From Rusavskia elegans (taxonomy: Eukaryota; Ascomycota; Lecanoromycetes; Teloschistales; Teloschistaceae), in assembly GCA_011316305.1 (NCBI GenBank), contig SAUG01000148.1:1-64000 (forward strand): a stretch of 64,000 nt of DNA, written 5' to 3'. The position numbers and the translations under genes are program-made. Of this stretch, positions 1 through 10,460 are shown one piece after another; within the stretch, counting starts at the first letter, position 1, and the number at the start of each line of letters is the position of its first letter. The notes under the pieces were generated by a model. That model worked only from the letters and a program-made list of their open reading frames with translations. It was not told the DNA's origin and did no database searches.

Positions 1-906
1 TCACTTGGATCTCAGTACTGTCGAAAGGGCCCGGCGGTCTGCAGAAGCATTCCAAAAGCTGGAAGGCCGCCTCGACATTGTCGTCGCAAACGGAGGTGTC
101 AGTATGCTGGCTCAGAACGAGCTATCGCAAGACGGTTATGAACGGATGTTTGCGACCAACCATCTCGGCCATTTCGTCTTTGTCACCACTCTCCTTGGTT
201 GGGCTTCGGTGTTCCGTCAGGACTACGCGGCATACCATTATCACTGACATGCTTCATCAGATCTCTTGAAACGGACGTCCAAATCGTATGGCGATGTCCG
301 GATCGTAGTCACCAGCTCAATCGGGTATCGTAATGCAACCGGGCTCGACTACTCCGGGCTCACGCAAGCCCATCCAGGTGACGGTGAGAGCGTGTGGGAC
401 GTGATACCTGCATTTGTCCGCTACGGGAATTCCAAACTGGCCAACATATACTTTACCATTGAACTCGATCGCCGCTTGCGAGAGGATGGGTACACCAACA
501 TGTACTGTAACAGTTGCCATCCTGGTGAGTCGCTTCCCCTGTAACATTTGAAACACGACCCACATGCATGCTAAGCGGCTTCTCAGGGTTTGCCGGTGCC
601 ACCAAACTTGGAGGAGGTGGTTTTGGACCCTGGGGAGGAACGTGGGCCGAGAGTGTGATACGTCTGCTCATGAAACCGCTGAACAGCGTAGAAGATGCAT
701 CCAAGACTCAGACATACTTGGCCGCTAGTGCGCAGGTCCTGCAGCAGGACGTTCACGGACAATACTGGGCACCCGTCTGGTCTTGGACGCAGCGTTATCT
801 TCGATGTCGTGCGGAACAATTGACCGAATTGGCCAGGGACGAGGAGAGACAAAAGCAGCTCTGGGCTTTCAGCGAACGAGCGATGGAAAATGGCAAAGTA
901 ACATGA
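1..906 (+). CDS. Short-chain dehydrogenase/reductase, 5' partial
   Basis: Exons are about 1-197, 261-524 and 587-906, with frame beginning at base 2. Introns 198-260 (63 nt, branch-like CTGAC at 243) and 525-586 (62 nt, GTGAGT donor) restore one frame ending at TGA 904-906. The product is an NAD(P)-dependent oxidoreductase of the SDR family. Visible family marks are VANGG (position of the NNAG motif), NHLGHF, the strand ending in TSS (catalytic Ser region), YGNSK (the Y-x3-K active site) and HPG after the core. The glycine-rich cofactor loop and start codon lie left of the window. The short C-terminal region (IRLLMKP, then a Lys/Glu-rich tail) resembles the retinol-dehydrogenase/WWOX-like group of fungal SDRs. 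Substrate cannot be inferred. The splice model rests on frame restoration and motif continuity, not transcripts. Confidence 0.88.
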
Positions 907-1683
907 TCGAAGGGAGAGAAGTGATCCGCGCAGTGGTCTCCGCACTGATTGACAAATCAACGCGTGACCGATTCTCATTCCCAAGCATTGTGGAATTATA
1001 GATCATTGAGTCGTGGGTATGCTACAACAGGGAGGGTACCTTTCAACGTAACAGCTCGCCGTACCGGGGCTCTAGCACTCTTCGAAAAGGGACTCTGCAT
1101 GTGTGTTAAGATATACTGGAAAGTGTGATACCGTTTGCCCATTTCAAGGCCCAGCGATCGCGACGTCGTCCATAAGTACATCGTCAAAGTCGCGTCAATT
1201 TGACATAGTCATGATGATAAGAACCTTTCGAGTGATAACCACATCAATAATATTATCCAAGCATCTCTCATGAGCGTAGGGTAAAACGATATTTTTGCAC
1301 ATACTAGGCAGGTTGCGGACCTTTCCAAAGAGATGGTGGAAACGTGAGATAAATTACTGTACATTTACGCTAGCCCAGTGTATGAAATTTGTAAGATTCG
1401 AGAAAATCTACGGTAAGGTAAGGTACCTCGCCACGACCAGTCGACCACTACTGACAGGGGGTAATCAATTGACGTGCGGGTGCGTTAATCTCTGCATCTT
1501 GAAAAGTCATATCGGATGCAGTCAACGACTCTACTTCCATCGCTCCCTTTCGACACCACCACCGTGGCCACGTGAGCCACAACTTGCTGACACCTCGCCA
1601 TTGTGGCCCCCGAGACGAAGCCTTCTCAGACGGCGGAGGTGCATTGAAGAAGCTCCGCCGCCGTGCTTCTTCCTCCCAACGAC
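907..1683. promoter_or_regulatory. Intergenic region upstream of mnn9
   Basis: These 777 bases separate the SDR stop from the mannosyltransferase start and presumably hold the SDR 3' end and the mnn9 promoter. I see a CACGTG palindrome (E-box-like) at 1569-1574, about 110 bp before the ATG. The short open frames here, for example on + from 1295, have no recognisable protein features. No clear TATA box or terminator was identified. Confidence 0.4.
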
Positions 1684-3205
1684 ATGCTACTTCCCAAGGG
1701 CGGAGTAACATGGAAGTCCACCAGGGCTCGATTACCGCCCTCCCGTGCCATTGTGCACTTCTTTACAAGGTCTCGCTTCCTACTGGTTCTAGCCCTCGTC
1801 GCCATTGTCATCGTCCTATGGCGAGGTATCACTTCGTCGGCCTCGGAGATGCAGAGGTATGATGTCTGTCGGGGATATCGTTCTGTCTACGCTGAAGCTA
1901 ACCTCCTTGTTCGCTCCCATCCAGATTCTACTGTTGGGGCCCTGCGAAGGCTCCAGTCGAGATGTCGTCGAACGAGCAGGCCCAATGGCACGCTCATTTA
2001 CAAACGCCTGTCCTGTACAACCACCATACGCCCATATCCATCGATTCCGCATCAATACAGCATGTCAATCTCAACGACATTATGTCGACCCCTCGTGCAA
2101 AGGTCAACGAAGAAAGAGTCCTTATCCTTACCCCTCTTAAAGACGCCGCGCCTTACCTCAGCAAATATTTCGACCTTCTCTGCGAGTTGACTTATCCTCA
2201 CGACTTGATCGATCTCGCTTTTCTGGTTGGGGATTCGACCGACGATACCTTGGCTGTTTTGTCGGCGGAGTTGGATCGAGTGCAAAAAAGAAAAGACAAG
2301 ATTCCCTTTCGCAGCGCTCTGATTGTAGAAAAAGACTTTGGTGTGATTGTCGGACCCGACGTGCAAGATAAGCATGGATTTGCGGCACAAGCACCTCGAA
2401 GAAAAGCAATCGGACGTGCTCGGAATTACCTGCTATATACTGCCCTCAAACCGGATCATTCGTGGGTCTATTGGAGAGATGTCGACATCCAGGACAGTCC
2501 AGGCAGAATACTGGAGGATTTCATGGACCATAACAAGGATATACTTGTGCCGAGTAAGCGAAGATGGCGGGGGTTTTGTACGTTCTCCCATTAAGGCTCT
2601 CACAGATATTTGGTTCCATCGTTACGAGGGCGGACGAGATATTGAAGGTAGATGTGGGTACTACGAAACCCTCGAGACTTTGCCGCGCTAATACGAGACG
2701 ATGCAGTCGATTATAATTCATGGCAGGAGTCGGAGAAAGGCTTGCGGCTTGCATCGAGCTTAGACAAAGACACTGTTATTGTGGAGGGTATGTTTGAGCC
2801 TGGCACATTGCAGCTCAACCTCTTCGTTGTGCTGCGACTGATTTCGTATAGGTTACAAGGAATTCAACACCGGTAGAAAGTATATGGCCAAAATGGGTGA
2901 CTGGAGGAACAACAAAGACGATGAGGTTCCACTCGACGCGGTCGGCGGGGTGAATATCCTGGTAAAGGCCGATGTTCACAGATCAGGTGAGTTATTCCCC
3001 CCAAGTAAGGCCCATGTATTACCAACTGATCTTCGCTACAGGTATCAATTTCCCTTGCTATGCTTTCGAGAACCAAGCGGAAACAGAGGGGTTCGCCAAG
3101 ATGGCGAAAAGAGCGGGATATCAAGTCTACGGGCTGCCTAATTATGTGATATGGCATATTGATACCCAAGAGAAGCAGGGCAACTTGGGCGGAAGACCGG
3201 CGTAA
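1684..3205 (+). CDS. mnn9: Mnn9-type alpha-1,6-mannosyltransferase (GT62, Anp1/Van1/Mnn9 family)
   Basis: Six exons: 1684-1856, 1925-2553, 2606-2653, 2707-2787, 2852-2986, 3042-3205; 409 aa. All five introns are 52-68 nt with GT-AG ends, and the joined frame is continuous. ATG 1684 is preferred over an upstream GTG. The N-terminus is a type II Golgi anchor: a basic, Ser/Arg-rich tail then a hydrophobic segment at about residues 32-46. The GT62 domain follows: EERVLILTPLKDAAPYL, LTYPHDLIDLAFLVGDS, and VYWRDVDI with the DxD metal-binding motif at residues 243-245. Near the C-terminus are DYNSWQES, GGVNILVKADVHRSG and ENQAETEGFAKMAKRAGY, which are very close to Mnn9 rather than Anp1 or Van1. In yeast Mnn9 works in the M-Pol complexes that extend the alpha-1,6 mannan backbone of N-glycans in the cis-Golgi; the same role is inferred here. 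No frame damage or RIP is seen. Confidence 0.95.
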
Positions 3206-3696
3206 TTCACGTGGGACGGCTTTTCTAATCCCCATACTTTGGGTTCGTGCTTCGGCTGCGTAAACACCACAGTCTTCGCGATAGGCGTACACTGCAGGAT
3301 CCCTCCAAGATCCTTATCATTCTTTCACCGCGAGGTCAATCTGGCAGATGTAATACTAGAGGAGATCGACCGGACCTTAACAGCATCTGTTGGCGTTTGG
3401 AATGGTGGCGTCACGTCATATGCTGGTTGTTGCCCTTGCAGCGTCGTTCTGTACAATGCCACGTCGTCGGCGCTGTCAATCACACGAGGGTCACTGGGTG
3501 GACGGGTCACTACTTTCCAAGCCCTCTTCTGAAGCTATCATTACTCTCCTCAAGTGTACACTTCAGCGCTGATGCAACATTCTCAAAAGGAGTTGCTGAG
3601 TTAAGATTTCATGTTTGAAGTTGATGTTTAAAGGAAACTCTGTAATGCATACAACATCCTCGGCGTGGTTGCCGAAAGGATATCTCGTACGATAGA
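3206..3696. other. Convergent intergenic region
   Basis: This 491-bp stretch lies between the convergent ends of mnn9 (+) and the SPF45-like gene (-), so it should carry both 3' UTRs. Short overlapping open frames on + from 3239 and 3247 show no conserved motif. I see no RNA gene or repeat. Confidence 0.5.
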
Positions 3697-5571
3697 CTAT
3701 ACAAGGTCGTAGATGCCCAAGTCAAATTTCTCCCGGTTGTAGAACATCGCTCGGATTGCATTACCGTTGAAGATTCTTCCGTTCAGCGCGTTGACAGCCT
3801 AGTATCAGTCAGTGGATTGACTGACGACAGAACTCGAGCGGCGAGCGAGAAAAAGTACCCGTAATGCTGATAGCTGGCTGGTAAAATTGACGAATACACG
3901 TGGACTATTTGGATCGTTGCGATCAATGAACACTCTCTCTACCCGTCCATACTGCAGAATGTTAGACCAACGAGGGAGTTCAATACTAAGAGCGATAAGT
4001 GTTCGCACCTTCTCACCACACTCCTCGCCGATCTCCTGCAGCAAGCCCCCGTCGTCGGCTCGTTCCAACTCTGCATCAAGGTCTAGACCATCGATCATTC
4101 CATGTAGAACGATCACTTCGCTCATCGAACCGAAAGGCCCTTGTTGGGCTTCTGAGTCCGAAGCTCCTTTTTTACCGCCCATGATTCTACCTCTACCACC
4201 TTGCCCTACAAAGCCACCGCCCTCGGCGATGGGCTTTTTCTTTTGCTTCTCGACTTGTACCCTCAAAGGGTTGACTATGCCAGAGCCGCTCGCACCTAGC
4301 CCCGATCCTTTCGTCCATCCGTATTTTGACATTAGTCGTTCCGCGAACCCCTGTTGTCCCGGGCGAAGAGAACGAGGTGCCTCACCATTCTTGGACTCGG
4401 CAGGCTCCGAGTCCTCGTTTCCTAGGGCATCCGCAAGCTCTGCCTCCGTTGACGGAATCTCGGGCGGAGGCGGTGGGAGATTGTAGCGAACCGGTGCCCT
4501 TGAGATGCTGGGGGCTGTAGACTGCATGTTGCGTCGAATTGGAGCGTCGGAGCTTGACTGCGCAATTGGTTGAAAGCCAGCAGGATGCGGCCTTGTAGGC
4601 TCTGCTTCGTGTTGGGCGGAGTCGAGAGCGGATTTCTGGTAAGTGTCGGAAAGCTTCAGGCGCCGAAGGTAGGCATCATCGCCGGTAGCATCTTCCAGTA
4701 CTTGCACAGTAGATGTGGTGTTCTCGAAGTCAGCTGGTGGGGCAAAGAACAGGCCATGGGAAGTGTTCGGATCTACAATAATCAACTTTCGACTTTCAAC
4801 AGTCAGGTAAGCGTATCGACCTACGATTACGGCGAATTGGCTGGCCATCGTCACTGCTGGTGTCTTTGCTTTTACTACGTCTTTGGGAGATTCTGTGTGC
4901 ATAGAGTCTATCCTTCCACTCTCTAATCTCTTGGACTTTTTCTTCACTATTCTGATACTCCTCGTAAGAATTCGGGCGTGATGGATCGTAAATGTCGTCC
5001 CAATTCTGTACGATACGAGCCTCGTTGTTCTTCCTGCGCTTCTTTCTTCCACCACGTTGACGCTTTTCGGCAGCATGGAAGCCACCCATATCGTCGTCTT
5101 CTATGGCAGCCGCCCAGTCCAATAATGTGGATTTGACAGGTGGCTGACTGGTTGAGTTGAGCTCGCCGCCGGACGAGGATTTGGAATTGCCTATTCCGGA
5201 ATTTGGTAATCCGGATTTCTGCGGATTTGACTTCGGTTTCGATCTCTGCGTTGAGACCTGTGGCCGCTTTGTCGGGCGGAATAGCAATGGGGCTGCAGAA
5301 TGAAGCAAGAGAAGGGTTTCGTGAGCCAAACAGTCCGCAATAATCAACAATGTAGCACGAGGGGATTTGTGTAGGTACCGGCACTAGCTTGCTGCCCCAG
5401 CGCAGATGCGTCGCTGTCATGCACCTTCGCTCCGTCAACCGCTTGCTTGAAGACGACGGGTGCTCGAGATATAGTCCCTGGTGCCGCTGACCCCGACCCT
5501 GTGGGTTCCAGGAGGTTTGCGTACAAGCTCAACCCCGGACGCGGCGGTCCTGTACCGGAGTCTGAAGCCAT
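3697..5571 (-). CDS. SPF45/RBM17-like splicing factor (G-patch + UHM)
   Basis: Minus-strand exons are 5571-5379, 5292-4825, 4772-4009, 3951-3859 and 3798-3697; 539 aa. The N-terminal half is low complexity and charged, with the conserved WKDRLYAHR segment typical of SPF45/DRT111 proteins. A proline-rich linker (PPPPPEIPS) follows. The G-patch is at about residues 359-405 (FAERLMSKYGWTKGSGLG, then GIVNPL). A C-terminal UHM, an RRM variant that binds tryptophan-containing ULMs, spans about 436-535 and carries its diagnostic R-x-F as RIF at 514-516. The family acts in 3' splice-site recognition and alternative splicing in the nucleus. Intron 3 (3952-4008, 57 nt) is in frame and free of stops; removing it restores EECGEKYGRVERVF. 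The donor of intron 2 is ambiguous by 6 nt (GTAGGT used; GTAATC also fits). The gene is divergent from the acyl-CoA synthetase. Confidence 0.93.
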
Positions 5572-5989
5572 AGTTTTGACGATACAGATCTTGAAGAGCA
5601 AAGAAGACGAGTGAAGTCGCTTATGGATGAAGCTTATTCGTTATTATTGGAGTCGAACCTTTACAAGAATCTTCGGCTAGCTTACTCTAGATATAAAGCT
5701 AAGGTATTGGCGGTTTCATAACAACCGTCTCGTATCGTTTCATACTTTCCAAAACTACTCATACCTTAGGCGTGGTCTGTATGTATTTACAACCGCTTCA
5801 CACTGATACCGTCTGAAGCTTGAGTGATTCGACGGTCTAAAGCTGTTTCCATGATTTATATTCGATTATTACCGAGGATAGTATGCTCCGGATAGTTGGA
5901 GTATAACCTGCTTAGGTAGGTAAGCTCGAATCTTTCGAAATCACTTCCTCTCTATTTCCTTATCGTGCAGTCTGCGATTGTCAGCTCTC
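5572..5989. promoter_or_regulatory. Bidirectional intergenic region
   Basis: These 418 bases separate the divergent starts of the SPF45-like gene (ATG at 5571, -) and the acyl-CoA synthetase (ATG at 5990, +) and must contain both promoters. A TATAAA occurs at 5692-5697, closer to the SPF45 side. CT-rich sequence (ctctatttccttatc) lies just upstream of 5990, as is common near fungal transcription starts. No defined operator was recognised. Confidence 0.45.
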
Positions 5990-7696
5990 ATGGCGACGCT
6001 GTCTTTGGCTCTTCCTACCGCTCGCTCCTCCACGGCCATTGTGATCCCCCGTAAAACCGATGCTCTGTTCTTCTCCTATGACGATTTGAACGCTCATGTA
6101 ATCCAATTCCAGCAGAAGCTTGCGCGCTTGGGTATTGGCCCCAAGAGCGCTGTCTCAATCGCTCTTCCCAACTCCTACGATTTCATCGTCGCATTCCTCG
6201 CAACGACAAGACAGCGTGCCATCGCCGCCCCTCTGAACCCAGCGTACAAACAGGATGAGTTCGAGTTTTACATCGATGATCTTCATTCGGCCGTGGTTCT
6301 AGTCCCACGGGACTCTCATTCACAGAACGGGCCTGCTATTCGAGCTGCACGCAAACATCAGGCCGCAATAGCCGAGTGCTTCTGGGATGGCCGAGAGGTG
6401 GTATTGAATGCGAAGGATCCTGGTAAGCTGGCAAACGAACGGCGGAAGGATCTATGCGAGGCCCAGCCTGATGACATCGCCCTCGTTCTTCACACAAGTG
6501 GTACCACCGGGCGGCCAAAAGCGGTAAATATCCAACTACAGTTTGCATGGCAGCACTTCACGCAGTCGCTTACCAAATCTTAGGTACCTCTGACCCACCT
6601 GAACCTCACAACGACTATGAGTCTGTCCCATCTTCCCAACAAGCTGTCCTAATTCAGCTAATTTGATGTACAGGAAACATCAAAGCAACCTACCAACTCT
6701 CACCCAATGACAGAACATACCTTGTCATGCCGCTCTTCCACGTGCACGGACTGCTTGCAGGTTTCCTGGCTCCTTTGCACTCTGAGGGTTCCGTTATTGC
6801 ACCGGCTCGATTCTCGGCGTCCGAATTTTGGGCGGACTTTACCACCTATAAGGCGAATTGGTATACTGCAGTCCCTACCATACACCAGATCCTCTTACGA
6901 AGCCCTCTGCCGAGCAAAGTACCCGATATCCGCTTTATCAGATCTTGTTCGTCCCCGTTATCTCCTCAAACCTTTCACGATTTAGAGAAGGCATTCCACG
7001 CTCCCGTGTTGGAAGCCTATGCAATGACCGAGGGGGCCCACCAAATGACATCTAACCCTTTACCCCCATCGAAGAGGTGCCCGGGTAGTGTTGGGATTGG
7101 CTGGGGCGTCGACGTGAAGATCCTTGATCAGGGTGGCAACCAAGTTCCCCAGGGTTCAGAAGGAGAAATATGTGTCCGAGGAGAAAACGTCACCAAAGGG
7201 TATTTGAACAATCCAGAAGCGAACAGGAGCTCCTTCACGGCCGAAGGATTCTTCAGAACAGGCGATCAAGGAACCCAAGATAAGAACGGCTATATCGTCA
7301 TCACTGGGAGGATAAAAGAATTAATCAACAAAGGTGGAGAAAAAATCAGCCCAGTCGAGATAGATAACGTTATAACCCAACACCCTGCAGTGGCGGAAGC
7401 GGTCACGTTCGCAATACCAGACGACATGTACGGGCAGGACGTGGGCGTTGCCGTCGTTCTCCATGAAGGTGCTTGGTTATCGAAAGATGAGCTGCGCCAA
7501 TGGATGGCAACCAAGATGGCTAAATTCAAAGTGGCTAAGCAAGTATGGACAGGTCATTCCGTACATTTCATGCATTCGCTAAAATCTGTAGCTTTACTAT
7601 ACCAAGATCATGCCAAAGACTGCTACAGGAAAGGTCCAAAGGAGAAAGGTAGCAGATGCCATGCTCCAGGCTGAACAGACCAGGTCTAAACTATAG
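5990..7696 (+). CDS. Peroxisomal AMP-dependent acyl-CoA synthetase (Pcs60/oxalyl-CoA synthetase-like)
   Basis: Exons 5990-6523, 6584-6620, 6674-7542 and 7607-7696 give 509 aa; introns are 60, 53 and 64 nt. ATG 5990 is the first in-frame ATG. The enzyme would activate a carboxylate through an acyl-adenylate to its CoA thioester. Seen in order: the P-loop-like AMP-binding motif LHTSGTTGRPKA at residues 167-178, then VPLTHLNL right after intron 1; MPLFHVHGL; AYAMTEGAHQM; FFRTGDQG near 383-390; GRIKELINKGGEKISP near 402-417; and the C-terminal PKTATGKVQRRK with the catalytic lysine at K489. The last residues are SKL, a canonical PTS1 peroxisomal signal, coded only if intron 3 (7543-7606) is spliced. 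Length and motifs match the fungal Pcs60/4-coumarate-ligase-like group, where yeast Pcs60 is an oxalyl-CoA synthetase. The actual substrate is inferred. Confidence 0.93.
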
Positions 7697-8570
7697 CCGA
7701 TGCCAAGCTGCGACGCACATGACACTGGACGAGTCTTAGGAGCTTGTTTTCTTATTCGTGAGGATTTTCTATTTGCACTGTCACGATCAGTGACCGCATG
7801 CCATCAATCTTCTGGACTTGGGCCATCTTCGACCACAGACATTGCTTTGCTGTCAAGATTCTAGGAGTCTTCCAAAGCCTTTCGAAACGCTGACTTGAAC
7901 TGATAGCGCATCAACATGGGCATGTTGTTGGTCGCCTGGATACACTACTCACTGGGTAGATCTGCGCACGTTCCAGATCCCATATGCCGCGGGTATGGTA
8001 AATATCCTGCCGAAGGACTCGAAGCACTTTTTCGCGTGTATCCGCCTCGACAAGCATCACACTTCCACAGATTTTTAGACTCTGCCCGGGTTGCGGGACA
8101 TCGTCAAGGAGTGCGCCTATTTGTTCTTGAGTCCCTGCCTGGCAGGCATAGATCTTACATTACCTCCAAACTGCCAAAAGTGACTCCTCTTAGCCTCTAT
8201 ATTGATGGTGTCAAGGTGTTTTCTACATTGTGTGAACTAATAAGATACGAACTTCCTTTCGCACGACCTACGAGCGAACTTCCATTCTTATATTCAATAC
8301 TCCTGGATGATCTGGGATGATAGCTAGCCACTCGGACTGTGCATTGTTCCTCCCATTCTGGTTTCCAGTCCTGCTGGGTGTCATATAAAAGCTCCAAGTA
8401 TATGGCTCTTGTAGCGAGACCGATCTTCGCAATAGTTTAGTGATCTTCATAATGAACCTTTCAGAACTTCTCGAGGGTAGACCGTAGACCGACAAATAGC
8501 GACTGCTGGTCGATAATATAGATCTAAAGGAAGATACGATACTTTCTAAAGTATACTTTGATTGCCTACA
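7697..8570. other. Gene-to-RIP transition; weak open frame only
   Basis: This is the last stretch of ordinary base composition. It follows the acyl-CoA synthetase stop and fades into AT-rich DNA at about 8,520-8,590. One frame on + (7916-8320, 134 aa, ATG start) is open, but it has no recognisable domain, signal or conserved motif, so I do not call it a gene. It could be an exon of an unrecognised or decayed gene. Confidence 0.4.
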
Positions 8571-9012
8571 ACTTTCAGCGACATTTTTGATGGTAATCTA
8601 ATTATACTTGACAATTTTAATAGAATTTCTATCCGCGAGTAAATTTAAATATTAAAAGATAGATCAATTTTTATTATAATATTTTCGCGATAATAGTAAT
8701 AGATAATATAGTAGATAAATTCTAAAGTAAAAAGTTTTGAAATGAAATTTACGATATAGAAAATAATCGCTTTGAATATAATTGGTAAAATTATTATAGA
8801 TATAGTTATAATAGATATCAAAAAAAATTATCTATTTATTATTTAATTGATTACAATTTTCTTTAATATTTTTTATAAAATAATTTTTGATTATATATTT
8901 TATAAAAGGTTTATACGGAATTATTATTAAATTATTATATATAATCGTTTATTAATCGTAGTTATTATACGATTATTACAATTATAATTTATATAATAAA
9001 ATATTTTTATTT

Positions 9013-9115
9013 ATACGATTAATCATTCGGATTTTGATTTTAGTCTTTTACGATTCTAACGCTAGAGGCGCTAAACCGATCAAATTACGCAATTATTTGG
9101 TATTCAAGTATTTTT
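9013..9115 (-). mobile_element. SINE 3' fragment
   Basis: Read on the minus strand, this stretch matches the 3' end of the SINE at 19428-19871 almost base for base, including GCCTCTAGCGTTAGAATCG and AAATCAAAATCCGAATGATT. The 5' part with the tRNA-like head is missing, so it is a truncated copy. Confidence 0.8.
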
Positions 9116-9174
9116 ATAAAAAAAATAGTTAAATAAAAAAAAATATATTTTTAGATTTCGTTTAAAAAACTACG

Positions 9175-9400
9175 TCGTAAATAGATACAAAAAAAAAATC
9201 TATTATATAATAGAATTAATTAATTATAAAAAAAAACTTTTTTATATAAAGTTTTTATTCTATTAAAATTTTTAGTTACTAGTTTATTTAATATTCGAAA
9301 AATTTGATAACCGTTTTATAATATAGTAAATTCTTCCGATTATATAATTATATTTATTTATATTAAAATTCGTTTCGAATATTTATATTATATTTATATT
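9175..9400. repeat. Repeat D, copy 1 (fragment)
   Basis: About 200 bp here resemble 21655-21850 in the same orientation. Shared blocks include a GTAAATAGATA..AAAA..TCTATTA segment, a TTTAGTTACTA-like block and TATAGTAAATTC. The identity of the parent element is unknown. Confidence 0.5.
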
Positions 9401-10061
9401 TTTACTTTCGATAATATAAATTATATACGTTATATAAATAGATTATTTTTTATTATATTTTTATAATTAAATCGTTTTTTAAAATTTTGATTAAATTTAA
9501 CGTAGAATCGTAAATATACGAAAGTTAATATAATATATATATATTTATCTATAAACTATTAATTGTTTTGAAATTATATATAAACAGCGACGTTTTCTAT
9601 TAAAATAAACTAAAATTCCGTATTTCTATCGTTTTATAAATATTAAAATTCCAATAGAAATATATAGAAAATAGAAAAAATATTTTCAAATAAATTCAAT
9701 AGATACAATTTATATTTTTATAAACTATTTTTCTTTAATATTTTAAAAAGATTTCATTATCTATTGTCTATTTTTTTTTTAATAAAAGATAATTTTTTAT
9801 AATAGTAATTATATTATTTTATTTATTTGTTTATAACTTTCTACTATTATTTTTTTAAATAATTTCAACTATTTCGTATTAAATCTATAATTTTAATCGT
9901 TAGAAATATCTTTTTTTTAAAATTTCTATTTTATAAAATCTAATTTAAATAAAATACATAATTTTTTAAAAGATTTATTCGAACTTTTACTAATAGATAC
10001 GTATCTTCTATTATTATATTTAAATATCGTATCAGAAAAGATTATAACTAATTATTCTATT

Positions 10062-10203
10062 TAATTTTATATAGTTTTTAAATTTAAATTAATTAGACTG
10101 GAATATCAGTTTTTATTCCGTATATCTAACGCTAGCGTATCAATACTAAATTATTTACGAAATCGACGGTCAAAAAATATTTAAAAAATAAATAAAATAA
10201 TAA
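10062..10203 (+). mobile_element. Retroposon B, truncated copy
   Basis: This matches only the terminal ~140 bp of the 1-kb family B (see 12693-13731), including TATATCTAACGCTAGCGTA and the A-rich end. Loss of everything distal to the A-rich end is what 5' truncation of a non-LTR retroposon would produce. Confidence 0.7.
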
Positions 10204-10460
10204 ACTATATTTTTTTTATATATTTAAATAATATAGAAACGTTGATTAGAAACTATTAGTAGATAAAATTATAAAAACCTTCGACCAAATATTAAATCTC
10301 GTATTATATCGTAATTATAGATAAATCTATTTTTAAAAAAAATCCGTTAAATTTTCGATATTTAAATTTTTTTTTTTATAATATACGATTTATATTTCGT
10401 TATTATATTAACAAATATATAGATAATATTAATATTTTTATTTATATATCGATTTTCTAT

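Noticed and set aside
1295..1708. 137-aa open frame on + upstream of mnn9
   Set aside because: No domain or signal, Ser/Arg/Pro-rich shadow composition, and it runs into the mnn9 first exon in another frame.
3887..4486. 199-aa open frame on + inside the SPF45-like gene
   Set aside because: Antisense of the G-patch/UHM exons; the minus strand has clear family motifs, so this is a shadow.
7916..8320. 134-aa frame after the acyl-CoA synthetase
   Set aside because: Has an ATG but no recognisable motif or homology; kept only as a note in the transition region.
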